A program made the position numbers and the translations under genes. A stretch of DNA of 64,000 nucleotides. Source: Pezizomycotina sp. ARF18. Lineage: Eukaryota > Ascomycota. The notes below the pieces were generated by a model. The model saw nothing but the letters and a program-made list of their open reading frames with translations. It had not been told where the DNA came from and made no database searches. Positions 48,735-60,806 of this stretch are shown one piece after another (the stretch's first letter is position 1; the number at the start of each line of letters is the position of its first letter). The stretch is taken from assembly GCA_002224055.1 (NCBI GenBank), contig AZLU01000052.1:163208-227207 (forward strand). Reading direction: 5' to 3'.

Positions 48735-50595
48735 GTCGGTTCTTTGCGCAAATAGTTCCTATTTGATTCCCGTTTCTACACTCCTTTTTTTCCCAGTTCA
48801 AAATTTCCCTCAAAAAAAAGACCGACTAAAAACACAGGTAGTAGTGGTAATAAATAGTCTAACAGATACTTTTTTTTTTTATTTAACAACTATTCTTTAC
48901 TCATTTCTGTTTAACAAAAATAGCCACCTTCCCCTCTGCTGTCTGCCGTGAGATGTACGGAATTGCGTCAGTGAAAACGAGTGAAAATAATAATGGATAA
49001 GGTTGAAAGAATATTAGGAAGAGAAAGAAAGAGAAAGGAGAGAGTCAGGAGTTTCGCATAAAAGCCCCTCGTGACTATCTACCGCTAATGTATATTTGAA
49101 CCTATAGAAAGAAGGACCAGAAACTTTTGAAAAAAGATACGGGGAAGAATAAATCCGGGGAAAGAGCAAAGAAAAAGAAGGAAAGAAAAAAGAAAAGGAA
49201 AAAAGGAATCGTTTCACTTATATCATTCCGCGCTTATTCATCACGTGATCTCTATCTACCGTTTAAAATATATATAAAAAAAAAAATAAAATAAAATAAA
49301 AAAAAACTCGAGAAAAAGTTTTTTTTCGGCCTATTCCGTCATTCCTTTCCCTTTCCCCCCCCCTCTCTCTCTTTCTCTCTTTCTTCTATTCCCTCTTCGT
49401 TTTTTTTTTTAAAAAATTTTACTTTGTCAAATTTTTCGTAAGATTTTTCTCCCTCCTCACCCTCCTCTTTCTCTATCTTCATCATTCCTTTCCTTCTTTC
49501 GTCCGATTCTTTTTCTTTTCCAAATACTTATAACTACGAAACATAAGAGAGAGAGACCTTCTTTCAACCAACTTCATGCAAGATGCAGCTATCATACGAC
49601 CTTGACATGCATCTACTGGGAAGTGGAAAGTACTAGCATCTGCTAATAGGTGACAAGTGTTCTCTGTCTGGTGTTCGTTCATTATACTTTCAAGTAAGTC
49701 GTAAGTGCGGAATCGTAACCCACAGGAAGACATCCCCTCTTCCCATTCCTTTCATACTATCTATATACTGCTACTGCTCAGTTATATAAATGATGATATC
49801 CTTTTATATGGAAAAAAACACAGATAGGAAGAGTATGATCAGAGGATGTAATTCCCTTTCAAAAGGTTTTTATTTACTCATGATTATAGAAGAATAGATC
49901 TGAATCAATTGAGTTTGTAAATCGATGATAAAACGTCAACGTGCATCTACTCTGCTCAAACTGAATATTTCTCTACCTCATAACTAACTGAGATTTCTTC
50001 TATAGGACAATATATCATTGGAAGCCGAAGGAGGAACAGAAAAATGATATAGCCTCGGTGTAGTATCGAGAGGATCTTATTTTTTTATGAATATTGATAG
50101 ATAAATATTGACAATAATTATTGATATGAAGTACATCAAATAGAAATAATAGTAATAAATAAACTATATAAAACTACTAATGCTACAGAGCCTAATTTTT
50201 TCACGGATTGCTTAGAAGCTATGATCTTGTATCCATCTTGAAGAAAATTTTATCCCAGTGAGATCTCATTTGGTGGGATTTCGGACTACCGATACTGAAC
50301 TTTGAAATGGACATGGATGGCGCATGATCTATCACTTGCTCAAAACGAAGAATTTTTTTTTTTTTTGCTTTTGCTTTTGCGTTTTGAAACCACTGCTAGT
50401 TGTGATTTTCTTTCATCTACGTTTCCAGGAACAAAGTATCACAACACACCCTTGATAGACAATTTATTGCTGCAGTTGTACCGAAGCTTTATACAATACC
50501 ACTCTGCTCACTAATCCCCGCAAGCAACTAAGAAGCAGCTGCTAAGGAGCTTTTTAATTCTATCCAAGATAGCGACCCGAAGTCTTCTCAACCGA
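48735..50595. other. Gene-poor AT-rich region
   Basis: Divergent spacer between AFG1 and the TGT gene. It contains A/G-rich and C/T-rich low-complexity stretches (49170-49205 and 49350-49400). Near 50090-50170 it is almost only A and T. Nothing coding is supported. Confidence 0.55.
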
Positions 50596-52757
50596 ATGGC
50601 TGAAGCCACGAGCGCATTAACCTTCGACATCGTTGCGAAATGTAGCGTGAGTCAAGCTTCGTTAGCTCTGGAATACGCACGAACAAGCTCCAGAATCTTT
50701 GAAATTAACCCGACAGCTGACGATGTAATCGCCGTTCCGCTAGGTTACCAAAGCTCGAGCTTCAAACCTGGTACTGCCGCACGGACCGGTCGAGCTACCG
50801 ATATTCATGCCTGTTGCGACGCAGGCGAGCTTGAAGGGCCTCACTTCGCAACAGCTCGAGAAACTTGGCTGTCGCCTTTGCTTAAACAACACCTACCACC
50901 TGTGCGGATCTTCCTCCTCTCAACCTTATTGCTTTGTCGCGCGTTCCAGTCGTTCAAGAAAAAAAGGCTTTGAGGGTGTTTATTTGCTTACGTATACTCT
51001 CGGGAGCAGTGGCCTGCGGCCAGGGCAAGCTTCTGTAGACGCTATCGGCGGAGCGCACAAGCTGCAGTCATGGAATCATAATATATTGACCGGTATATAC
51101 TCCCAATTCTCGTACGAGTATGTTTAGCATAAATTTTCTTGCCTATTGCTAACTCTTTTTTTTCTTTTCTTTTTTTCTCTCCTGTGCGAACAGACAGTGG
51201 TGGGTCTGTTCTTCTTTAAATGCTCGTCCCTTTATTATCATTTCCGTCAATTTGATTCCGTTTCTGGGTTAAGTCTATGGATATGTGAAAAAGTGATCAT
51301 GTCGGACCAGTCCGAGGTAATTAGACGTTTCTTTATTAACGCCTTTTATTTCTACTCTCGAAATCCTTAGATTCCAAATGGTCTCACTATTGAAGCTCGC
51401 GCAAGTAACAGAAGATGGCGTACGTTTCCTCAGCCCTCACGATGGGACACCGATGTAAGAAAAAGAAAGAAAGATGGCGTTTTCCGTTTCTCGTCAGGTC
51501 TATATGCTTCATATATATTACAATAGCGCTTAATATACTAATTTATATTGAACCCTCTTTCGATGTAACGTCAAAACGAAAGGCTCCTTACACCTGAACA
51601 TTCGATATCCCTCCAGAACAGCATCGGTTCGGACATCATGATGCAGCTGGACGACGTTATAGCTGCGACATCTCCCGACGCTGCAAGGATGGAAGAAGCC
51701 ATGTACCGCTCGGTGCGATGGCTCGACCGCTGTATAGCGGCGCACAAGAATCCCTCGACGCAGAACCTGTTTTGTATAATACAGGGAGGACTAGACCTGG
51801 AGCTGCGGAAGAAGTGCGTGGCGGAGATGGTGAAGCGGGATACTCCGGTATCGCGATCGGTGGCCTTAGTGGAGGTGAAGAGAAGGCGAAATACTGTTCG
51901 GTGTAGCTTCGGAGCTCTGTTTCTGGACTAATTGCGGGCGCTAAGAATTGGGGGCTCTCGTGTAACTTACAGCGTCGACACCGTTACGGGCTGCTACCGC
52001 AAAATAAGCCGCGATATGTGATGGGTGTGGTAAGTCTCTCGAGATCCTTAAAAAAAAAATTTTTTTTTTTGGCTCGGATTGCTAACGTCTAATGTAGGGT
52101 TACCCTGAAGACCTCGTAGTCTCAGTAGCTCTAGGAGCAGATATGTTCGACTGCGTCTGGCCCACGCGTACAGCAGTAAGTTGCATTTATTTTTCATGCG
52201 TATCGAAAAAATTTTGATGACGAATACATGAAAAAATCTCTAAGAGGAATTGTTTCTGTTTCACAATTATTTGTAGCGTTTTGGAAATGCCGTGACTTCA
52301 AGGGGGACGTTAAACCTTCGTCATGCGTCTTATACGAGCGACTTTTCCCCGATCGATGAAGGGTGTGGGTGCCCGTGCTGCACGAGCACGGAAACTGGCG
52401 GCTTGGTATCACTAAGGCTTATATTTACCATTTGGCGGGGAAGGAGACGGGGGCACACTTGTACGTTCTAATCTTTCTTCTGCCCCTCGTATATTGGCCG
52501 TGACTCTTTATAATATATATTTCTCAATGGCATCTAACTTTTTTTTTTTTTTTTTTTTTTTTGAACAGACTTACGATGCATAACGTTTTTTCCTCTTGAG
52601 CCTAATGAAGGGGATAAGGAGTGCCATCATTGAAGACCGGTTCCCGCAGTTCGTCAAGGAATTCTTTGGGGAAATCTACAACTATGAGACTCAAAAGTAC
52701 CCGACGTGGGCGGCAGATGCGCTGAAGAACGTTGGCATAGACATTTTATCTGCTTGA
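50596..52757 (+). CDS. QTRT1: Queuine tRNA-ribosyltransferase catalytic subunit (TGT)
   Basis: At least seven introns are present. Exon 1 (50596-50646) ends in AKCS. Exon 2 (50744-50901) reads [20 protein letters not shown] then [20 protein letters not shown] and NNTYHL. Exon 3 (51010-51092) reads [18 protein letters not shown]. The 10-nt exon at 51194-51203 gives most of DSGG, and exon 5 (51371-51454) gives [20 protein letters not shown]. Later parts read [95 protein letters not shown] and the zinc-site Cys cluster CGCPCC. The protein ends [13 protein letters not shown] at 52757. Known reaction: exchange of guanine for queuine at position 34 of GUN tRNAs. Two single-base losses lie after ACT CC near 51846 and in ACGCGG near 51987. 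Confidence 0.92.
51194..51203 (+). other. 10-nt microexon of the TGT gene
   Basis: ACAGTGGTGG is preceded by gaacag and followed by gtctgt. Joining it between the exon ending ACCG (51092) and the exon starting ATTCC (51371) restores ILT-DSGGFQ-MVS without frame change. DSGGFQ is the invariant catalytic loop of the family. Confidence 0.85.
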
Positions 52758-53457
52758 AACCTGATAGAAGCTATATAGTTTAAGCAGAACTAGAGAATTC
52801 AAATAGATCTCTCATATCGAATTCATAGCGGTGCAGAAAATACTTGGCTCCCTCGTCACGTCAATTGGGACATTTTTGAAAAGCAGACACCTCGAAAAGT
52901 GGGAGAACCCACGATGCGATGCATAATTTAAGGAAAAGAGACATATTATATTCAGCAACACTATGGACAGAGAGGGAACAAAGGAAATAAGAAAAGAAAA
53001 ATTATATATTTACTTTAAAAATCGGACTGAGCAACATAAAGAGTAAGATATAAATAAGATACCAAAAAATAAAATAAAAGGCAAGTCCAAAAGATATTAA
53101 GGGTGTGAATGAAGTAAAAGGAGAAAAATGAGGGATATGAAATGAAGTCCTAAGAATACACGTAACTCTGCGAGGAAAATCTTATTCGCAGAAGTCATGA
53201 AAGAGAAAGGGAAAATTTTTACAGTAGCAGCTCAGAAATAACATTAGTGAAAATGGAGATTAGAAATGAGGGACTGTTCCTCCTCGCCAGATACACGCAT
53301 ACTATTCCTTTGGCCTCTATTCTAAAATGAAATTTGAAATTTGGGGGATATAAAACGTAAATAGTAGAAATATATAATTGGATTTTTCTTTTTCTTTCTT
53401 TTCTTTTTTTAATATATATTGTTGGTTTCACCAACTTTCATCACTCAACTACTCATT
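52758..53457. other. Intergenic region between convergent genes
   Basis: 3' UTRs of the TGT gene (+) and the MSB2-type gene (-). AT-rich, no gene seen. Confidence 0.6.
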
Positions 53458-56400
53458 TCAGTTCCATCCTAGCGAATTCTCTGACATCATCGGCGCGGAT
53501 ATTTGACCTCTTGCGCTTCCAGGCTTGCTTCCATTGCTTCCCCTCTTGTCGCTTCCGGCGGGGCTCACGGCTCCAGGTCTTCCGGCAGACATCAAAGGAG
53601 TAACGATGCCGGCAGGCGAACGAGCTTGCACCATTTCTGGGACGATACCGCCACCGCTGAGAGAGCTCTGGCGCTGGTGAGCCATCCGGTTCCTGCGGTA
53701 ACGGCGAGCAAGGAAGAACATGGCCACACCGTAGATGGCCGCAGCTCCGAAGGAGCAGACGGCGATTGCAAGCGACTTGACAGTGACGGGGTTCCTAGCC
53801 GAGTCGCCGGCGCCGATCGGTGCACCGTCGTTGTTAACCGTATTTGCGTCAGGGGACGCTCCCTTGCCTCCATTGACGATAGAATCGCCGTTGTCCAGCC
53901 AGCTCGGGCCGGGGCCGCCAGGAGAGTTGCCGTTCTGAGACTGGAGACCACCAGAGGTACCATCGTTACCGGCACCGGCCCGAAGAGGGATCGTAGGGTT
54001 GATATGGCTCATCAGGGTCCGGACGAGGGGGTTCGGGTGGTTGTAAAGGGTGGAATTCGGGTTGTGGATTTGCAAATCGAGAAGGTCAACCATGTCCTCC
54101 GGGATCCAGCAGGTAGCAAGGGTCGTGATGTAGCCACAGTCCGCGAAGGTCAGGGGAACCAGATTCTTCATCTTAACGTCGGTCTTGATCGGGTCACCGA
54201 GCCCCTTAGGAGTACCGTAGAGAATCTGGGCCTGTGCCTTGTGGTTGCCAACAACGAAAGGGTAGTTTAATGAGTAATCAAAGCCGACTTGGATCAATAC
54301 GTAGTTAGCAGGCACACTGGGGGCTGGCTTGCGGGGCTGATAGCCTTGGGAATATTCGGCGCAATGGTAGGCTGAGGAGGGGGTCCTTGTAACCGGTGTG
54401 GTCATTCCCGCTGGGGCCTTTGGAGGAAGGCGGAGGCGCAGCCATCGTAGGCAAGACAGTGCCAAACCATTGGACAGATTGGCTCGTCGGGGCCGCTACA
54501 CCGCCGTTGCCGTTACCGTTGCCCCCGTAATGATGAGAGGCGGAGCTGTGGTCGTTACCGAACCGAAACCAACGTTAGGCTCAGGGGCGGGCGTCGGGCT
54601 TACAGTATCGCCGGACGGCGAGGGGGCACCACTGGGCTGAGGTCCGTTGTCGGAATTGGTGCCATTAAAGTTGCCACCAACATTGGTGTTGCCGTTGCCG
54701 CCGTCACACCGCGCGAAGGCCCGCCGGTGGGCTGCTGAATAACTTCACCAAGGCCACCGGTATTGCCGTGAACACCGGTGGGCTGCTGAATAACTCCACC
54801 AAGGCCACCGGTATTGCCGAGAACACCGGTGGGCTGTTGAATAACTCCACCAAGGCACCGGTATTGCCGAGAACACCGGTGGGCAGATTAGGAAGGTCGG
54901 TGATCGACAAGGGTGGGAGGTTGATCCCGCCAGATCCGTGATTGTTGTCACCTGGAGAATTGGTCGGGGTGCCAACGATACCTCCAACGGCGCTGGTAGC
55001 ACCGCCGACTATAGTATTAACGATGCCGCCAGGGCCGCCGTTGCCGTTGCCGTCGCTGCCATCTCCATTTCCATGGTGGTCGGCATCGCCGCCGTTGTTG
55101 TTCTGGTTGCCAATGACTCCACCGGTCGGGAGAGAGCCAATGACTCCGCCGGTCGGGAGAGAGCCAATGATGCTAGAAGCGCCGCCGGTAACGCCACCGA
55201 CGATGGTGCCAATAGCGCCACCAAGTCCACCGTTACCGCTGCCGTCGGTGCTACCACTGCTATGGTCATTCCCAGAGCCGCCCCGAGAGTGTCTCCAACT
55301 CCGCCGACGGTGTTACCAACACCATTGAGGAGACCACCATCACCGGAGCCATTGTTACCGCCAGTGGAGCCAGTAGAGCCGGTGTTGCCAGTAGAGTCGG
55401 TGTTGCCGGTGGCACCTCCAACAGGATTACCGACATCTCCAACGTTATTGCCAATGGTGTTGCCAGTGTTACCGACTGTATTACCAACAGTGTTACCAAC
55501 GTCGCCGCCGACGGTGTTGCCAACGGTGTTGCCTACGCCGCCCAAGGCCCCACCAAGGCCAGATCCATTATTATTATTATCAGCGCCGACGGCTTGCCAG
55601 GATCCGTAGAGCCGTACCTGTAGAGGCGCCATTGCCTCCTAGCGTATTACCAAGATCTCCGGTAGCGTCACCGACCGTATTACCAACACCACCGACAGTA
55701 TTGCCGACAGTGCCGAGGATGCCACCACTAGAGGAATTATCATTGCTTCCGGTGCTTCCGGTGCTGCCGGTGCTGCGGTGCTGCCAGTTCCTTGAGATCC
55801 GTCAGAGCTAGTGGTGCTGGTTCCACTGGAGCCCGGATGTGCTGCCAGAATTTGTGGAGCCGCTATTACTCCAATTGTGTGGCCGACATCCCCGGTGGCG
55901 TCACCGACGGTATTGCAACACCACCGACAGTATTACCAACAGTACCAAGAATACCACTACCGGAGGAATTATCGTTGCCAGTGCTGCCAGTGCTGCCAGT
56001 GCTACCCTGAGATCCACCAGTAGTGTCCTGAGATCCGCCGTCAGAGAGTTTCCAGTGCTGCCGGATGCGTCACCAGGCGTGGTAGAGGAACCGCTTGTAT
56101 CGGTAGAGCCGCCGCGCTCCAGGATTGTTCCCATGGTCGCTCACGGTACCAACCGAGGTTCTGACCAGCATCGCCTACGGTTTGACCGACATTTCCGGTT
56201 ACACCGCTGACGGTGTTACCAAGGTTACCAAGAACTCCTCCGTTGTGAGTGTTGTCAGTTGTGGAACCACTGGAGGGGGTAGCCGCGCCACTAGGTGAGC
56301 TGGAACTTCCCGCTGCACTGCTCGTATCGTTAGGGTCGCTAGAGGTGCCACTAGGGGAGCCGGAGCTGCCAGAGGTATCGCCAGGGGTATTGGATGTGGT

Positions 56401-58007
56401 GCTAGAGCCTGTAGAATCACCACTAGGATTGCTACCGAGGTCACCTACCGTCTTGCCCCCATCCGAAGTTGCACCACTGACGGTGCCCCCAAGGCCCTTG
56501 CCAGCAGTGCTCAACGTATTACCAACTGCACCAGGGAGGCCACCGTTTCCACTGCTAGTACCGCTGGGAGAGCTACTGGGACTGCTCGATGAATCCGTGG
56601 AACCACCAGGATTGGTCGACGCGCCGCTGGTATCGCTGGGGTTGCTAGAGGCGTTGTCAGAAACCCTTAGTGTCGGTGGAAGTCTTATCAGAACTTTTAG
56701 GATCGGTGGAAGTATTGTCAGAACCCTTAGTATCGGTGGAAGTCTTATCAGAACTTTTAGGATCGGTGGAAGTATTGTCAGCACCCTTGGTATCGGTGGA
56801 AGTATTGGTCTTGTCGGTAGTACTGGTATCTGAGGTTCCTTTCCCCCGTGAGGCTCGAAGTTGCACCAGAGATCGGCACCGGTGCCCATCGATGATACCG
56901 TTGACCTGATTGGAACTGGAACTGCTACCTAAATTTCATCGAGACACTGATGTCAGCACACTAATGACGAAATTTCGGAGAAGAAAGAATCATTCCAACA
57001 TGGATATAAGCAACACGTTCACGACCTACCTTGATTTGTGTTCTGATTCGTGCTTGGATCCTGCTTTTGCTGGGTTGAATCTTGTGCAGGCTGGGTCTGA
57101 TCTTGTGACGATGGAGTCTGATCTTGGGACGAAGTAGTTTTATCTTGGGACGAAGTAGTTTTATCTTGGGAGGACTGGTTCTGATCTTGACCGTGCTTTG
57201 TGACTGAGTCTGGGCCCGGCCGCCCGAGGTACTGGGATCGTTGGACTGGCTTCCACTGTTATCCCAACCAAACCATTTACAGTATTCCCAACGGTCTTTC
57301 CTGCATTCTGTAAGGTAGTGGCGACGCCGCCAAGAAGCGAGTTTCCACCGCGGGGGAGCCTTCATCTGTGCTTGGAGTGCTGCCCTGGGCTGAAGATCCA
57401 GAGCTGCTGCCACCTGAAGAGGGTCTTTGTTGACTCTGAGAACCCGAGTCTCCGCCATCGGAGAAATGTCTGAGGCTGGCCTTGAGAACGACTGGATCCA
57501 CTGTCGCTAGAAGATTCCTGAGATTGATCGTGGGAACCAGAACCACTATCGCTAGAATGCCTTTGGCTGCTAAAGTCACTGCTGCTCGAAGACGGACCGC
57601 TTCCCTCGCTATCACTTTGGCCTCCGTTACCGCCTCCGGTCGACCCTCCGCTGCCACGGAATGATCCTCTGGAAAACCCGCTGTTTCCACTATCACCCCC
57701 TCCTGTTGATCCCCCACCGCTCCCACTGCCTTGCGTAGATCCACTATCTCCAAAATCACTTCCCCTGCTACCACCGCCCGAATCCGAAGATTGGGAAATT
57801 TCCACCGCTGCGACCTGAACCCAAGCTGGCCGCGACAGCACCTCCAAGAGGCCCCCTCTTTAGGATGGGGAGTCCGATGCCTCTTGCAGCAGATGAAGTG
57901 CGTCTGCCGCGGATGCGGCCTCGCTGATGCTTCTGCAGACCTAGAACAGGGGCCACAACAGGCAACAGAGAAAGGAAAAAGACGATATTCTTCATTTTTG
58001 GAACCAT
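53458..58007 (-). CDS. MSB2: MSB2-type signalling mucin with long repetitive ectodomain
   Basis: Starts at 58007 with a signal peptide (MKNIVFFLSLLPVVAPVLG from 57995). The ectodomain is low-complexity in successive blocks. First comes Ser/Gly-rich (57400-57780), then Gln/Ser/Asp/Thr repeats (SSQDKTTSSQDKTTSSQDQT, 57050-57190). Lys/Asp/Thr/Ser 10-residue repeats follow (56660-56830), then Ser/Gly/Pro-rich sequence. Gly/Asn/Thr repeats (GNTVGNTVGGDVGNT type) occupy 54960-56240, and a 17-residue GVIQQP repeat lies at 54720-54890. The conserved juxtamembrane domain reads YVLIQVGFDYSLNYPFVVGN, LTFADCGYITTLATCWIPED then MVDLLDL, and HPNPLVRTLMSHINPTIPLR. The membrane helix (VKSLAIAVCSFGAAAIYGVA) precedes RRYRRNR and a Ser-rich tail that stops at 53458. 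The conserved part matches fungal Msb2. Known role: sensor upstream of Cdc42 and the Kss1/filamentous MAPK cascade. Many frame breaks lie in the repeats. Confidence 0.88.
54720..54890 (-). repeat. 51-bp (17-residue) tandem repeat in the MSB2-type ectodomain
   Basis: About three copies of a unit coding LGNTGGLGGVIQQPTGV on the minus strand. The third copy lacks one C in GGCCACC, breaking the frame in the same way as elsewhere in the window. Confidence 0.85.
56663..56815 (-). repeat. 30/60-bp tandem repeat in the MSB2-type ectodomain
   Basis: A 60-bp period (two diverged 30-bp halves) coding alternating SDKTSTDTKG and SDNTSTDPKS on the minus strand, about five half-units. Nearly identical copies indicate recent expansion. 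Confidence 0.85.
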
Positions 58008-59840
58008 TTCATGCTAAGAAAATTTGCTTGCTCGGAAAACTCCGTACGTAAAAGATTAACAGGTCGGAAGTCGTCGGTCGTTCGTTCGTAAGTTTTCGTT
58101 TCAAGCTAACGCGAGATTACGAGGACGACAAGCAGAGGAGGCAAATAAAATAATAGAATATACTATGATTTTTGAAAAACGTTTTGGTTAGTACGATAGT
58201 TTTCCTTCCTCCCTTGTACCAGTCCTCTGCGTCACCAAAACAAATCAAGCGTTTGGCTCAGTGATAACTGTATGCCAACTTTGGCGATGAGTACACAGCT
58301 ATGGAAAAACACACATCAGGATCGTATGAAGACAACAAAGATCGCCTCCAAATGGAGAGACTAGAAGAGGTTGTTGCCATTCCCACCCCTGAGACCTACG
58401 GCCCGTTATCCGTTCTACTGCAAGCCATTTCGGTGTGCCGCTTGAAAACAAAGAAGGTACTGAAAGCCATCAAAGAATCGAAAACCCCAGTGACCACCAG
58501 AAATCGTGTGGCTCGCAAAGACATTTGCAGTGCTCCATTATGGCAATTCCACTCATAAAATAATTGGGACTACTCTTTTATATAAAATAAAGCAAGAAAG
58601 GGAAGGGTAAAGAGGAAAAAGATAGCGCAGGGACTGGTAGTCAACATACCGATGTTCTAAGGAAGTCAAGAATGTAAAAAGAAACGTATAAAACAGGAAA
58701 CGAGTGGAACGAGAACAGAGGAGAAATTTTGCGAACGAATTTACGAAGAAATTCCCCTTGCAAAATTCCCTTGATCTCTAGAGAAGTATAGCCCCGGGCA
58801 AAAACCAAGTCGACGACGCCTTCAAGAAATCGTTCGGGTCAATAATTAGGACCGAACCGTCACAGAAGAGCGTGGAGTAGACAAATCAGATGCCCAGGCC
58901 CGTTGTCACTTCGATATCGTATTCCCTCCTCCCCAATTTGTTTTCTGCCTTTTGATTGTTTCCCTTCTTGTTTGAGTGCTAATGATTGTTTCCCTTAACT
59001 ATAATTTATCTCAACCATTAGACAAGCTCTCGGCTATTAGAAATTTAGAAGAAAAAAATATCGTGGTTGCCTCTGAGAATTCCTTCAGTTGACAGGTTCA
59101 CATCACAACACTTCGGTCGGAATAGAGGGATCAAAGCACACGGAAACGAAAGGGGCAAGTACGAGAGACAAGCCAAAAAATCGTGCGCAAATAGCTGTAT
59201 AATAGACCAGGGAAGACGAGAATAAAGGGGGTGGGGTTAGTATAAAGGAATGCGAGGAAAACGAGGATAACTTACACAATTTTTCTTTGAAAGAAAATTA
59301 TATATAATAGTTTTTTTTTATAAAAAAAAAAAAAGATAATGAAGAAAGGAAGGGAAAGGAAAGACAAAAGTTGGATTAAAAAATCTCTTGTTGATCAATG
59401 CCTACTGGCGAGAAAAGGACTTGAAGAAAGAGGAGAAAGAAAAGAAAGAGAAGAGAAGAGAAAAGAAAGGGTAAAAAGGAATACAAACGGGAAGGGGGTC
59501 CAGTCAATAATAAGGGTTGTGCTGTGTATACATTATACGTGAACGCTGCTGTGAAAGGGAAAGGCGTCAGTACGACAACCACAACTGCGAAAGGGAACGA
59601 GGAAGGAAGCCAATAAGCCTTATTGTAGGGAGATTATTGATTGGGCTTGAAAAGGGAACGTTTTTTTTTTTTTTTTTTATTAAAAAAACAGCAGCAGCAA
59701 GAAGGAAGGAAAGGCAGAAAAAAGCAAGGAAAGGGGTAGTAGTATTCTTCAGTGTAAGAGGATTATATAGATAATAATGAAAAGAAAAAAAGGTACTTCA
59801 TGTAGGAACAAGACAAGAAACTCTTCAAAAAGAAAAAAAA
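58008..59840. other. Upstream region of MSB2, gene-poor
   Basis: Contains an 85-codon + strand frame (58301-58558; MEKHTSGSYEDNKDRLQMER..) with charged but unrecognised sequence and no splice support. This could be an upstream small gene or chance. The rest is purine-rich low-complexity sequence with poly(A/T) runs (59310-59336 and 59660-59690). Confidence 0.5.
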
Positions 59841-59875
59841 ATGTTATAATTGTATCTAATTTTAACCAACAGAAA

Positions 59876-60090
59876 AGTACCCCATCCATGCAGACAGCAA
59901 CGCTCTCACGCTCTTTCGCCTATTCGAGGCTGGAGATACCTCAGCAGGTACTTAACAATATACACCTTCGCCTTTTTTTAATTTTGTGGTGGCGGGGAAG
60001 GCTTTTTATTCCTACCTTTTTTTTTTCTTTCTTTATTTTCGCCTTTTGCAGCAATCATTTCCCCTGAGGATCCATATTTGTATTGGTGAT

Positions 60091-60124
<34 letters not shown>

Positions 60125-60417
60125 ATAAAAAGTTGAGAGGGAACTGTCCGAAGAACTTTATAGGGCGCAAAGAATAGCGCCCCTCAAAGAAGCACGAAAC
60201 AGTTTCGACTCGTCTGAAGAGGTCTCTTGATCTCAATGTATTCTCGCAGCCAGCGACTCGAGAGAAACTGCTACCGAGGGTTTTGCAGGCATTCCCCAAG
60301 CAGCGTTATTCATCCGTAGCGACTTTCATCTGCATGAGAAACGGAGCATCGGGGGAAGTTGCGCGGCAGCCTGGAAACAACAACGGTCAAATCTACGAGA
60401 AATGGAAGAATTATAAA
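59876..60417 (+). CDS. Unrecognised multi-exon gene fragment
   Basis: After a 3' splice site (ttttaaccaacag, ending 59871) an exon reads KYPIHADSNALTLFRLFEAG then DTSA. A clean intron follows (gtactt..ttttgcag, about 59949-60051). The next exon reads IISPEDPYLYW and meets another GT (gtgata, 60086). Further on, past a 29-nt T run, the same strand reads VERELSEELYRAQRIAPLKE then ARNSFDSSEEVS. After one frame break it continues LDLNVFSQPATREKLLPRVL and ends IYEKWKNYK at 60417. The successive pieces are helical, charged and spliceable, which random sequence rarely gives. The first exon is not identified. I cannot assign a family; a small organellar or structural protein is possible. Confidence 0.45.
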
Positions 60418-60784
60418 TAATATCAGTTAGGGTGAAATACTTTTTTTTTCACCCTTCATTTTAATAAATAAAAAACTTCGGTGGTGTTAACCCTCCAATA
60501 GATAAGGGTAGGAATAAACAATTATAATTTTTCAGATCATCCTTGACTCCTGCCGTTTGAAGAACTTCCATCCATAACCCTTTCCAAAGCAAATAAAATA
60601 AACAGTAAGAAGAAGAAACCGCGTGAGCTTCTATAAAAATTTGCTGGGCAGAGCCGGGGGGTTTACTTACCATGTCCTTTTTATACGGCTCCCGCAATTT
60701 TCTGTTACTTTTCACAACAATGTAATTATGTAAGTATATATTGCTCCAGCTCCGATGCGCCAATAATCTTCGTGACCTTGTGAC

Positions 60785-60806
60785 GCTACACCGTATACGG
60801 TGTAGC
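60785..60806. promoter_or_regulatory. 22-bp perfect palindrome
   Basis: GCTACACCGTATACGGTGTA followed by GC is its own reverse complement. Contains CCGTATACGG, an inverted pair of CCG/CGG triplets spaced by four bases, the arrangement bound by some Zn2Cys6 regulators. The regulatory reading is inference. Confidence 0.6.

Noticed and set aside
53503-54270. 255-codon + strand open frame opposite the MSB2-type gene
   Set aside because: Antisense shadow of the conserved juxtamembrane domain and tail; its own sequence is not protein-like. The same applies to + strand frames at 54938-55609 and 56249-56833 over the Gly/Asn/Thr repeats.
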